DNA of 64,000 bases from Streptomyces lincolnensis (GCF_021173675.1 NZ_JAIHON010000005.1:1-64000), one strand, 5' to 3'. Counted from the first letter of the stretch, positions 49,456-57,873 are shown. Numbers and translations: made by a program. Notes: generated by a model from the letters alone, not told the origin.

Positions 49456-50970
49456 ATGTCCACCACGGACACACCCGGAGCCACGGACACACCGGCAGCC
49501 ACGGACCGGCGGAACTGGCGGATGCTGCCGGTGATCCTGGCCGCCTTCTTCATGTACGGATTCGACGGCAACGTCGTGAACGTGACGATCCCGTCCCTCC
49601 AGGCGGACCTGAACGCCGGACAGGCGGCCCTCGAACTGATCGTGGGCGGCTATGTCTTCGCCTACGCGGCCGGGCTGGTGCTCGGCGGACGCCTGGGCGA
49701 CCTCTTCGGCTACCGGCGGATGTTCCTGGCCGGCATGGCGAGCTTCACCGTCGCCTCGGTGCTCTGCGGTCTCGCGCAGAACCCGACCCAGTTGGTGGTC
49801 TTCCGGATGCTCCAGGGACTGACGGCGGCCGGCATGGTCCCGCAGGTGCTCGCCCTGATCACCTCCACCTTCCCGGTCGAACAACGCCCGCGCGCCCTCG
49901 CCTGGTTCGGCGTGACCGGTGGCCTGAGCGGCATCTGCGGTCAGGTACTGGGCGGTCTGCTGCTGGTGTCCGACGTGTTCGGTCTCGGCTGGCGCGTGAT
50001 CTTCTTCGTGAACGTCCCGGTCGGCATCGTCGTCATCGCCCTCGCCCTGCGCCTGCTGCCCACCGCCACGTCCGGCCGGCGGCCCGGGCTGGACGGCATC
50101 GGCGTCCTCGGCATCTCCGGCTCGCTCGCCCTCGCCCTGGTCCCGCTGATCCTCGGCCGTGAGCACGGGTGGCCCGTGTGGGCCTGGGTCCTGCTGGTGG
50201 CCTCGGTCCCGGCGATGACGGCGGCGCTGTGGTGGGAGCGCCGGGTCGCGCGCACGGGCGGCCAGCCCCTGCTCGACCTCACGCTGTTCCGCAGCAAGGT
50301 CTTCAACGCCGGACTCGCCATCAACGCGGCCTTCATGGCCTTCTTCACCAGTTACGTCTTCGTGCTGAGCCTGCTGCTGCAGACCGGCCTCGGCTTCAGC
50401 GCCCTGCACGCGGGCCTGATCTTCGCCCCGACCGCGGTGCTCGCCATGGTCGCCTCCCTGAAGGGCAAGGGGCTGGTCGCCAAGTACGGACTGCAGATCC
50501 TCACCATCGGCTCGCTGATCACCGCCGTGAGCGTCCTGGTCACCGCGGTCGGCCTGCAGGCCCAGGGCGGCGGCATCACCCAGCCGGTGCTGCTGGTGTC
50601 CACGGCCCTGATGGGCATCGGCAACGGCCTCATCCTGCCGTCCCTGATCGGCGCCCCCATGGCGGGCGTCAAGCCCGCGCAGGCCGGTATCGCCTCCGGC
50701 ATGCTCTCCACCACCCAGCAGTTCGCGAGTGTGACCGGCGTGGCCGTCCTGGGCGCGATCTTCTTCGCGAAGCTCGGTGACGGAACCGGCGCCGACGCCT
50801 ACGCCTCCGCCACCGAGCTGGCCGCCTGGGTCGCGCTCGGCGTCATCCTGGTGATGACGGCCCTGGTCACCGTGCTGGCGCGGGCCGCGGCGGCGTCGGC
50901 GGCCGAGGCCGCGGAGCAGGCCCGGAGCGACGAGGCGCCCTCCGGGGGCGTGGCCCCCGCGAAGGCCTGA
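49456..50970 (+). CDS. DHA2-family (14-TMS) drug exporter
   Basis: The 504-aa MFS permease is of the EmrB/QacA type. Motif A appears as GGRLGDLFGYRRMFLAGM, motif C as GVTGGLSGICGQVLGGLLL, and the first helix carries FFMYGFDGNVVNVTIPSLQ. The ATG is preceded by GAGGAG. It probably exports the cluster product and confers self-resistance, as ActII-2-like pumps do. It is followed 1 bp later by the MDR gene, suggesting one transcript. Confidence 0.92.
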   Translation: MSTTDTPGATDTPAATDRRNWRMLPVILAAFFMYGFDGNVVNVTIPSLQADLNAGQAALELIVGGYVFAYAAGLVLGGRLGDLFGYRRMFLAGMASFTVASVLCGLAQNPTQLVVFRMLQGLTAAGMVPQVLALITSTFPVEQRPRALAWFGVTGGLSGICGQVLGGLLLVSDVFGLGWRVIFFVNVPVGIVVIALALRLLPTATSGRRPGLDGIGVLGISGSLALALVPLILGREHGWPVWAWVLLVASVPAMTAALWWERRVARTGGQPLLDLTLFRSKVFNAGLAINAAFMAFFTSYVFVLSLLLQTGLGFSALHAGLIFAPTAVLAMVASLKGKGLVAKYGLQILTIGSLITAVSVLVTAVGLQAQGGGITQPVLLVSTALMGIGNGLILPSLIGAPMAGVKPAQAGIASGMLSTTQQFASVTGVAVLGAIFFAKLGDGTGADAYASATELAAWVALGVILVMTALVTVLARAAAASAAEAAEQARSDEAPSGGVAPAKA

Positions 50971-50971
50971 C

Positions 50972-51973
50972 GTGCGCGGCTTCGTCACCGATGCCACAGT
51001 GCCCGGCGGGCTCCGGCTGACCGACGGTCTCCCGGAGCCCGCCCCGGCCCCGCACGAGGCCGTCGTAGAGGTCCGGGCCTTCTCCCTCAACCACGACGAG
51101 GCCAATCTCATCCGTCGCCGACCCCATGGCTGGCGGCCCGGCCAGGACACCGCCGGCGTCGTGGTGCGCGCCGCCGCCGACGGCACCGGTCCGCGCGAGG
51201 GCACGCGCGTCGTGGCGTACATGGACTGGGAAGGCTGGTGCGAGCGCATCCCGATCGCCGGCCACCGCACCGCCGTACTCCCCGACGAGGTCTCCTTCGA
51301 ACAGGCCGCGACCCTCCCGGTGGCGGGACTCACCGCGCTGCGGGCCCTCCGGGTGGGCGGCGCGCTGCTCGGCCGGAACGTACTGGTCACCGGGGCGAGC
51401 GGAGGCGTCGGACAGTTCGCCGTACAGCTGGCGGTGGCATCGGGGGCCCGGGTGACCGCCCATGTGACCCGACCGGAGCGGGCGGCGGAGGTGCGCGCGC
51501 TGGGCGCTCACCACGTGGTGACGTCACTCGCCGAGAACGCCGAGAACGCCGAGGGCGGCGAGGGCGGCGGTGTGTTCGGGCCGCCCGGACCATCCGAGCC
51601 ATCCGATTCGTACCGGCCGTCCGGGCCGTTCCACCTCGCCCTCGACGGCATCGGCGGCCCCCTGCTGCCGCAGGTCATGCACCGGATGGCGCCCGGCGCG
51701 ACCACCGTCCTCTACGGCAACATCGGCGGCCCCGCCGAGGTGCGCATCCTCGACTTCGCGGGATACGCCCCGAACAGCAGGCTGATGGGTCTGGTCAGCC
51801 CGATCCCCGACGAGACGAAGGGCGAGGACCTGGCGATCCTCGTCGCCCTGATCGCCGACGGGCGTCTGACCCCCCGCATCGGCCTGCGCGACACCTGGGA
51901 CCGCACGCCCGAAGCCTTCGCCGCCCTGGCGGCACGCGCCTTCCGGGGCAAGGCGGTCCTGGTCCTGCCGTAG
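50972..51973 (+). CDS. MDR-family enoyl/quinone reductase (ActVI-ORF2-like)
   Basis: The 333-aa medium-chain reductase has a GroES-like N-terminus (VEVRAFSLNHDEANLIRRRPHGWRPGQDTAGVVV, with E-A in place of zinc ligands) and a nucleotide-binding domain (GRNVLVTGASGGVGQFAVQLAVASGA). The family includes ActVI-2, which reduces the C14-C15 double bond in actinorhodin biosynthesis, so a tailoring role is plausible. An unusual loop rich in Glu/Gly/Ser (NAENAEGGEGGG...SEPSDSY, about residues 185-215) interrupts the domain and is encoded by short repeats. The GTG start follows the exporter stop directly. Confidence 0.83.
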   Translation: MRGFVTDATVPGGLRLTDGLPEPAPAPHEAVVEVRAFSLNHDEANLIRRRPHGWRPGQDTAGVVVRAAADGTGPREGTRVVAYMDWEGWCERIPIAGHRTAVLPDEVSFEQAATLPVAGLTALRALRVGGALLGRNVLVTGASGGVGQFAVQLAVASGARVTAHVTRPERAAEVRALGAHHVVTSLAENAENAEGGEGGGVFGPPGPSEPSDSYRPSGPFHLALDGIGGPLLPQVMHRMAPGATTVLYGNIGGPAEVRILDFAGYAPNSRLMGLVSPIPDETKGEDLAILVALIADGRLTPRIGLRDTWDRTPEAFAALAARAFRGKAVLVLP

Positions 51974-52000
51974 CCCCGCACGCTCTCCTCCGCACGCGGG

Positions 52001-52029
52001 CGGGGCGCCCGATCCCCCGGGGCGCCCCG
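52001..52029. terminator. terminator hairpin between convergent genes
   Basis: CGGGGCGCCC (52001-52010) pairs with GGGCGCCCCG (52020-52029) across a 9-base loop. It lies between the ends of the MDR and FAD-monooxygenase genes and likely stops both transcripts. Confidence 0.7.
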
Positions 52030-52074
52030 TCCGTTCATGTCCGATGGGCCTGCTTTTTATGGCCTGGTTGTTCT

Positions 52075-53553
52075 TTACGGCCTGGCCGCGGGCTCACCGA
52101 ACCACTTCGTCAAGGTCGGCTCCAGCCCGTCCCCGGTGGTGTCGCCGGCCGGTGCCGCCCAGGCGACGTAACCGTCGGGCCGGATCAGCAGGGCGCTCGC
52201 GGCGAGGTCGTCGGCGCGGGCGCGCACCGTGTCGACCAGGGGCCGGCGCGCACCGCCCGCGAAGGCGGGGGCGCCGTCGGAGAGGTCGAGGAGGACGCCG
52301 TGGCCGCGGTGCAGGAGGTCGTAGACGCGACGTTCGCCGTGGTCGGTCTTCAGCACCGCGTCGGGGATCCGCCGCCCCGAGAGGGGATGGTCGCCGGCGG
52401 CCGGTTGCACGACGTCGAGGCCGTTGATCATGCCGGTGAGGAAGTCCCGTACGTCGTCGAAGTCCAGCAGGAGGTCGAACAACTCCCGCAGCGCGCTGAC
52501 CTTGTCGCCCGGTTCCATCAGGGCGACCTGGGCACGGGTGTTGTGCAGCACGGCGGCGGCGACCGGGTGGCGTTCCTCCTGGTAGGTGTCCAGGATCTCC
52601 GCGCCCACCCACCCTTTGAGGACGGCCGCCAGCTTCCAGCCGAGGTTCGCCGCGTCCTGGATGCCGAGGTTGAGCCCCTGCCCGCTGGCCGGGAAGTGGA
52701 TGTGGGCGGCGTCCCCGGCCAACAGGACCCGGCCCACCCGGTACCTCTCGGCCTCCCGTGTCGCGTCTCCGAACCGCGACAGCCAACGGGCCCCGCGCAT
52801 CCCGTAGTCGGTACCCGCGATCGACCGGTACGCGGTACGCAGCACGTCGATGTCGAGCGGGGCGTCCCGGTCGGTGACCTTGTCGAACTCGACGGTGACC
52901 ACGCGGTACAGCCCCGGCGTGAGCGGGAACTGCATGGCGACGCCCTTGGTGTGCCGGGGCATGGAGCCGGTCACCGGCTGGTCCAGACCCGGCAGTTCCA
53001 CGTCGCCGACCATCGCGGTGAGCGTGGTGGGCGTACCGGGGAAGCCGACGCCGAGAAGCTCGCGCACGGTGCTGTGCCCGCCGTCGCAGCCCACCGCGTA
53101 CGCCGCCCGCACCTCGTACGTCCCCTCACCCGCCTCGCCCGCCTCGACCGTGAGCGCCACGCCGGCCGCGTCCTGCTCAAGTCCGGTGACGCGGGCACCG
53201 AAACGGAGTTCGACACCGAGCTCCAGGGCCCACTGCTCCAGCAGCCGCTCGGTGTCCGCCTGCGGAATACGCAGCATGTACGAGTACTCACCCGCGAAAC
53301 GCTCGAAGTCGAGCTTCCGGATCCCCGCGAAATGCCCGACCGGCACCTTGGGATGCCCCTCCGCCAGGAACCGGTCCACGACCCCGCGCTGCGCCAGAAC
53401 CTCAAGGGACCGAGCATGCAGACCAAGCGCCTTGGAATGCCCGGTGCGCTCCGGCAGCGCTTCGACTACAACCACCTCCGCACCCCCCAGCCGCAGTTCG
53501 CACGCCAACATGAGCCCCGTCGGCCCACCGCCCACGATCACCACGTCCGCCAT
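52075..53553 (-). CDS. FAD-dependent aromatic polyketide hydroxylase
   Basis: The 492-aa enzyme is a PHBH-fold flavoprotein monooxygenase like RdmE, PgaE and OxyS. Motifs: VVIVGGGPTGLMLACEL (FAD Rossmann), AVGCDGGHSTVRELLG (the DG motif) and VLLAGDAAHIHFPASGQGLNLGIQDAANLGWKLA (the GD motif). The C-terminal thioredoxin-like domain (about residues 390-492) is typical. It would use NADPH, O2 and FAD to hydroxylate an aromatic ring of the polyketide. It marks the right edge of the cluster. Confidence 0.92.
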   Translation of the reverse strand: MADVVIVGGGPTGLMLACELRLGGAEVVVVEALPERTGHSKALGLHARSLEVLAQRGVVDRFLAEGHPKVPVGHFAGIRKLDFERFAGEYSYMLRIPQADTERLLEQWALELGVELRFGARVTGLEQDAAGVALTVEAGEAGEGTYEVRAAYAVGCDGGHSTVRELLGVGFPGTPTTLTAMVGDVELPGLDQPVTGSMPRHTKGVAMQFPLTPGLYRVVTVEFDKVTDRDAPLDIDVLRTAYRSIAGTDYGMRGARWLSRFGDATREAERYRVGRVLLAGDAAHIHFPASGQGLNLGIQDAANLGWKLAAVLKGWVGAEILDTYQEERHPVAAAVLHNTRAQVALMEPGDKVSALRELFDLLLDFDDVRDFLTGMINGLDVVQPAAGDHPLSGRRIPDAVLKTDHGERRVYDLLHRGHGVLLDLSDGAPAFAGGARRPLVDTVRARADDLAASALLIRPDGYVAWAAPAGDTTGDGLEPTLTKWFGEPAARP

Positions 53554-53876
53554 CCGTCACCCTCCCAAAGCCGGCCACCCACCGACACCCGGCCACTGAT
53601 CGGAACCATCCTTCGCACTTCACCCGCCAGCCTCCGATCTCCCACTGGAGACTGACTTGAGGCGGGGGGGCTTGACGGGGTCTGTGTTTCGCGCAACTCA
53701 CCGAGCACGGACATCAATTGCTCCGACGCGACTGCCCTGACCCCCGAGAAACTCATCCGCCGACCGGGCCCGGCGGGCGACGTAGTGACCTCCTGCCGCA
53801 GCGCATCACAGCGACAGCAAACGCTCGCGGCGCTCTCGGGCGGCCCCTCCCGCCCACCACTGCTACGGTCGCTTGC
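53554..53876. other. intergenic region at the right edge of the cluster
   Basis: This 323-bp spacer between divergent genes contains a TTGACG (53671-53676) that could be a -35 element for the phosphotransferase-like gene, but no matching -10 was recognised. A forward frame running into the next start as ATGA has no usable start codon and is not called. Confidence 0.4.
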
Positions 53877-54734
53877 ATGAAGCTCTCGGTCTCCAGGGGT
53901 CGGGCTGTTGATCTACGGGTGCAGCCGGTCGACGAGGTTCTTGACCGTGTCCAGCGATCTCTTGGCGTCCGCTTGCTCCCGAACACGATGGTGCGGAAGC
54001 GTCGATCTGTGGGGGCCAGAACAGACCGACACACCTGGGTGCGGGTCGAGCGGCGCGTGCTCGACAAGATCCCTGATCAGGGGTGGAACGGCACGGAAAG
54101 TGCCGCGTGCTTGCAAGGCGTCGCCCAGCCCGAATGGCTCGGCTGTGTGGTCTGGCGGGATACGGACGAGCCGGCGATGTGGCGAGCCGACGAGACCGAA
54201 CTCCTGCCGGGGGCTCCCGTCGGCAACGCCATCTTGGGTGAAGCCCCGGAGCTGGCGGACCCCTGGTGGGAGGCGTTGAACGCCTCTTTGGACGCTCTGG
54301 CAGCACAGCAAACCGGACGGGTGGCCACGCCGGACACGGTCACCGTCACCCAGGACCTCGTCACCGACTCCATCCGCGGTGTCTTCTCCGACGACGTGGA
54401 CACGACCGTGGAGCGCTGGGTGCCGGCCCACGCGGACCTGAACTGGGCCAACATGACCGCCCCGACCTTCAGCCTCTTCGACTGGGAAGACTGGGGCAAC
54501 GCGCCGCAGGGCCTGGACTCGGCCTCGCTGTGGGCGAGTTCCCTTGCTGTCCCGGCCCTGGCCGATCGCGTACGGCACGAGCGCCGGTCCGACTTCGAGA
54601 GCCGAGACGGCAAGGTGATGACGTTGTTCGCCTGCGCGAAGATCCTCGGCCCGCACGCACACCCGGAGGACCCTCGGCTAGAACCCGCCCGGGCCATGGC
54701 CGAGCAGGTCATCAAGGAACTTCAGACGAGCTGA
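53877..54734 (+). CDS. aminoglycoside-phosphotransferase-like kinase
   Basis: The 285-aa protein has the catalytic loop and metal site of APH/choline-kinase-like enzymes: WVPAHADLNWANMTAPTFSLFDWEDWGNAP (H-x-D-x-x-x-x-N and D-W-E) at about residues 180-210, followed by helices. The N-terminal lobe is short and lacks an obvious glycine loop. Substrate unknown. It is convergent with, and overlaps by 13 bp, the aldo/keto reductase gene of the small-peptide locus, and may belong to that locus. Confidence 0.75.
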   Translation: MKLSVSRGRAVDLRVQPVDEVLDRVQRSLGVRLLPNTMVRKRRSVGARTDRHTWVRVERRVLDKIPDQGWNGTESAACLQGVAQPEWLGCVVWRDTDEPAMWRADETELLPGAPVGNAILGEAPELADPWWEALNASLDALAAQQTGRVATPDTVTVTQDLVTDSIRGVFSDDVDTTVERWVPAHADLNWANMTAPTFSLFDWEDWGNAPQGLDSASLWASSLAVPALADRVRHERRSDFESRDGKVMTLFACAKILGPHAHPEDPRLEPARAMAEQVIKELQTS

Positions 54735-55579
54735 CCGCTCAAGCCGTCCCGAAGCAGACTCCGATACTCCTGGACGGTCCGCTCCTCGACGTCGTCCGCC
54801 AGGGCACCCACGAGTTCTCCCAGATGGGCGGGCTCATCGGTGCCCACCGCGACGGAACTGACTCGCGGGAGATGATAGGCAGTCCTGAACGCCGCCTGCC
54901 TGCAGGTGAGTTGGCTGCCGTCCCGGAGAAAAACGCGTGGGTCTATCTTGTCCCACACCGGAGTGCTGGCACTGCCTCCGAAGGGGCTCATCCCCCACAC
55001 CTCGCCACCGTCCAGGCCCCACGCCTTGGCGAGAGCCTCCGCGGTATCCAGCACCCTGGCCCCGACCAACAAGCCGGCCCGGACCATGAGGACCGCCGGC
55101 CTGGGGCCAGTTCTGTCGAGGAGGCTCAGCATCGGTGCCGGGTCCCAGGAGGCAACGCCCCAAGCGGCGCACATCCCCTTGGCCGCAGCGTGGTCGAGGG
55201 CCGCACACGCCTGCATCAAGACGTCCTGGTCGCGACGGGTGCTATCACGGAGCGACTGTTCCGGGTTGTGCAGGAACACCAGGTCCGGCTCCCGCCCGAG
55301 CTCCTTGGCCGCCTGTTCCACAGCCGCTTGTAGCCGTACGGGATCCAGGGAGTGCTCAGCCCCACCCGGCTTCGGGAAGTAGCCGACCTTCGTCGAGACG
55401 GTGAACTTCGGCAGCAGATCACCGGCTGTCCGGGCCAGGACCTGATGGGAGCGGAAGCCGAGATAGTTGGTGCTGGTGTCGAGTGCGGTGACACCGAGGT
55501 CCAGCGCTCCAGTCAGGAGACGGCGTTCGTGACGAGACCGGTGTAGCCCGAGGACAACTCGGGGGTCAGTACCGCGCAC
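54722..55579 (-). CDS. aldo/keto reductase
   Basis: The 285-aa NADPH-dependent reductase shows catalytic-tetrad positions D and Y in VTALDTSTNYLGF, K in FTVSTKVGYF and H in LVFLHNPEQS. The barrel is otherwise complete and slightly short, starting directly at beta-1. The GTG start at 55579 lies 67 bp inside the end of the JmjC-type gene, which implies tight coupling. Substrate unknown. A role in modifying the small peptide encoded upstream is speculative. Confidence 0.85.
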   Translation of the reverse strand: MRGTDPRVVLGLHRSRHERRLLTGALDLGVTALDTSTNYLGFRSHQVLARTAGDLLPKFTVSTKVGYFPKPGGAEHSLDPVRLQAAVEQAAKELGREPDLVFLHNPEQSLRDSTRRDQDVLMQACAALDHAAAKGMCAAWGVASWDPAPMLSLLDRTGPRPAVLMVRAGLLVGARVLDTAEALAKAWGLDGGEVWGMSPFGGSASTPVWDKIDPRVFLRDGSQLTCRQAAFRTAYHLPRVSSVAVGTDEPAHLGELVGALADDVEERTVQEYRSLLRDGLSGQLV

Positions 55580-56709
55580 AACTCCTCCTTCACCAGGATC
55601 TCGGCGACCTCCACGACGTCGGCCCCGACAACGGCCGCTGCCTGCTCCAGCTGGACCGGCCTGCCGCTCAGCAGCAGACGCAGTGCGGGCAGAGCCTTGG
55701 ACGCGAGGGTGAGCTTCTTCCCCGAGGCCACGACGTCGACGGTCTCCCCGCCTTCCTGGATCCGGGGCCGGAAGCGGGTCGTACAGACCACAGCGTCGAG
55801 CGGCCCCAGTACGTCAAGGAACGGCACATGCCGAGGCAGCGATGTCTCCTGCTCGTACGCGGCCAGGAAGTCGGCCGGGGAGCGTTCGCCGACGAGCTCG
55901 GTGGCGGCCGCGGTCAGGGCATCGCCGCCGGTGCCGTGCCAACGATCGAGGTCGTGCCGGAAGACCTCCTGCTCACGGCACCAGTCGGCCAGCCACGCGA
56001 GCCAGCTCGCTCCCGTGCGCTTGGTAATACCGAAGGTGACATGAAGGCTCTTACCTGAACCGCTGCCCGCTCTGGTCGCCTGGTGCCAATGGCCTCGGGG
56101 GATGTGCATGACGTCACCGGTCCGCATGACGCCGGACCAGATGATCTCGTCGCTCGGAGTGCTGTTGGGGTCGGAGTCCCGGTACATCGGAACCTTGCGA
56201 GAGGTCGCGCGTACTTCCCACTCCTTCTCCCCCGCGAGCTGGACGATGACGACATCGTGGTCGTCCCAGTGCAGGGGGAAGCCGGCGGCGGCGTTCGTCG
56301 TGAGGTACGCGTTGACCTGGACTCGCTCGTGGGACCACCACTGGAGGGCCCGGCAGGCGACCTCCATCGTCGGATCAAAGACGTTGGCCTGGTCCATGAT
56401 CATGGTCGCACCTTCGCCCAGGAGCCTGCCCAGGCTGCGCATGTTGACCATGGGGATGCTCTGGCCCCGCGGACTGACGCTGTCGGTGTAGTAGATGGCC
56501 GGGTGAACCTCCTCGCCCTTCTGGAAGCACCGGAACTGCGGGCGGTTCAGGCTCCGGCGCATCGCGATGTCGAGCAGGCGGTTCGGTGTCATGATCCGGG
56601 AGACGAGTCCAGGATCGTCGATGGTCCCGCGTACGAAGTCATTGCCGAGTTCCTCCGCTCCGTTCCATCCGAGCGCTGTCTCGACGGCGCTGATCAACCG
56701 ATGTTCCAT
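55513..56709 (-). CDS. JmjC/Cupin_4 (ROXA-like) Fe(II)/2-oxoglutarate oxygenase
   Basis: The 398-aa protein has the JmjC double-stranded beta-helix of ribosomal-oxygenase-like hydroxylases: iron ligands H147-x-D149 in FPLHWDDHDVVIVQLAGEKEWEV and a later histidine (H207 or H209) in HIPRGHWHQAT. A C-terminal winged-helix-like domain (LTLASKALPALRLLLSGRPVQLEQAAAVVGADVVEVAEIL) is as in ROXA/YcfD. Such enzymes hydroxylate protein or peptide side chains. The ATG at 56709 has GGAGG 8 bp upstream. A 55-aa ORF lies just upstream, so a peptide substrate is an attractive inference. Confidence 0.85.
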   Translation of the reverse strand: MEHRLISAVETALGWNGAEELGNDFVRGTIDDPGLVSRIMTPNRLLDIAMRRSLNRPQFRCFQKGEEVHPAIYYTDSVSPRGQSIPMVNMRSLGRLLGEGATMIMDQANVFDPTMEVACRALQWWSHERVQVNAYLTTNAAAGFPLHWDDHDVVIVQLAGEKEWEVRATSRKVPMYRDSDPNSTPSDEIIWSGVMRTGDVMHIPRGHWHQATRAGSGSGKSLHVTFGITKRTGASWLAWLADWCREQEVFRHDLDRWHGTGGDALTAAATELVGERSPADFLAAYEQETSLPRHVPFLDVLGPLDAVVCTTRFRPRIQEGGETVDVVASGKKLTLASKALPALRLLLSGRPVQLEQAAAVVGADVVEVAEILVKEELCAVLTPELSSGYTGLVTNAVS

Positions 56710-56786
56710 CGCTACGTCCTCCATGGTTCGGCTTTGTGGTGGGGACACGGTGGGGGCCGTCAAGGCCGACCCCCACCGCTTGGTGC

Positions 56787-56954
56787 CTACTCGCCGTCGT
56801 GCAGGTTGCCGTCGCCACCGGGCCAAGGCGCATCGCCGGAGCTTCCCTGGTTGTCGGACCGGAGACTGTCGTACCGGTCGTGGACGGCGGTCAGCTCTTC
56901 GACCACCACCAGGAGGCCACCTCGGGCCGGAGGCGCTGCCGTGTGCTCTGCCAC
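56787..56954 (-). CDS. 55-aa small peptide, candidate RiPP precursor
   Basis: GTG 56954 is preceded by GGAAGGAG, a strong ribosome site, and the frame runs to TAG at 56787. The product has a hydrophobic/acidic first half (GGLLVVVEELTAVHDRYDSL) and a Gly/Asp/Asn/Ser-rich second half (GSSGDAPWPGGDGNLHDGE). That split into a helical leader-like part and a polar core is typical of ribosomal peptide precursors. It ends 77 bp before the JmjC oxygenase start. No cysteine is present, so a lanthipeptide is unlikely. Family not recognised. Confidence 0.55.
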   Translation of the reverse strand: MAEHTAAPPARGGLLVVVEELTAVHDRYDSLRSDNQGSSGDAPWPGGDGNLHDGE

Positions 56955-57127
56955 TTCGTGCTCCTTCCTCTTCGGTTCTCCCGCCGGAGCTCCGGCGGGA
57001 AGTCATGGCCGTCCCACTGCGCGTCCTCGGTGGACTCCCGTGTGCTGGGTTCGATGTCGCGACGGGCAGGCCGGAAGACCACGCCAGGACCAGGTGGCGG
57101 TACCACTCGCAACACGCGCCGTCCCAT
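56891..57127 (-). CDS. 78-aa hypothetical protein coupled to the HATPase gene
   Basis: The ATG at 57127 overlaps the HATPase stop as TGATG. The product begins MGRRVLRVVPPPGPGVVFRP and ends in a Trp/Ser stretch (SWWWSKS). It overlaps the 55-aa peptide gene by 64 bp in another frame, so the last third may be non-functional readthrough of the other gene's DNA. Small proteins of unknown function often follow HATPase genes in Streptomyces. Coding status is uncertain. Confidence 0.4.
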   Translation of the reverse strand: MGRRVLRVVPPPGPGVVFRPARRDIEPSTRESTEDAQWDGHDFPPELRRENRRGRSTKWQSTRQRLRPEVASWWWSKS

Positions 57128-57618
57128 CACGTGACCGCCCGAGTGAACGACTCCTGCTCGCTCGCGACTCGGTGCTTCGGTCGTAGTGCAAGCAGCTTGC
57201 GCAGAACGGAGGTTCGGACGATGGATGCCGCAGCGGGGAGCATGATCTCGGCCCATACACGTTTCCCGCAGCCGGAGGGCTCCCAGGCACAACGCGAAGC
57301 GAGAAGACCCACCAGCGCGAGACCGCGCCCGCTCTCTTCGTCGTTCTGAGCACAACTCATGTGCGGAGCAGCAGAGTTGAAGTCGACGACCTCGATCACC
57401 AGGCGGCCTGCTGTGTAATTCAGCGTGACGACGACGGGTCCCGTCCCATGGATCACAGCGTTGGTGATGAGCTCGGAAGCGACAAGACGGACAGCATCGG
57501 CGATCTCGTCGTCCATCGTTACGCCCCATGCACGGACCTGGTCGATGACCTTGCGCCGGGCGAACGGCACATCCTCCGCCGTACCTGCGAGGACGAATCG
57601 ATGGGAGAGCGTGGACAT
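57127..57618 (-). CDS. RsbW/SpoIIAB-like ATP-binding protein (HATPase)
   Basis: The 163-aa protein is a stand-alone GHKL ATPase: N-box LVASELITNAVIHGTGPVVV (about residues 47-66), G1-type VIEVVDFNSAAP and G2-type ESGRGLALVGLLASRCAWE. Such proteins act as anti-sigma-factor kinases or partners of XRE regulators in Streptomyces. It is divergent from an XRE/TPR regulator gene, a common pairing, and heads a leftward operon that contains the small peptide and JmjC genes. Confidence 0.88.
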   Translation of the reverse strand: MSTLSHRFVLAGTAEDVPFARRKVIDQVRAWGVTMDDEIADAVRLVASELITNAVIHGTGPVVVTLNYTAGRLVIEVVDFNSAAPHMSCAQNDEESGRGLALVGLLASRCAWEPSGCGKRVWAEIMLPAAASIVRTSVLRKLLALRPKHRVASEQESFTRAVT

Positions 57619-57692
57619 GGGGGATGCCTCCGAAGAGCCGGAAAGCAGCCCCGCCCCCGACGAGGGACGCTGGGGCGGAACCGCCGATCTGA

Positions 57693-57703
57693 GGAACCGT
57701 TCC
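57693..57703. promoter_or_regulatory. short palindrome in the HATPase/XRE divergent promoter region
   Basis: GGAAC-C-GTTCC is a perfect 5-bp-arm palindrome within the 255-bp space between the divergent genes. It is a candidate operator for the XRE regulator. Chance occurrence is possible at this length. Confidence 0.3.
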
Positions 57704-57873
57704 GGAAGCGGACACTTCAGCGGGCTCTGCGGGACGGCTGATACTCAGTCAACGGCCCTCACCGGCAAGGCGGAACGTTTCTAGGGGGTTCCTCATGGGG
57801 ACGCCCTCCCCGTACACGGCCCCACGCGCAGTAGCCTCCCCATTACGCCGTGAGGGATGACGGGAGTGATGAC

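Noticed and set aside
53671..53880. Forward frame running into the phosphotransferase-like start as ATGA
   Set aside because: No ATG, GTG or TTG at a sensible place after the last in-frame stop, and no family resemblance.
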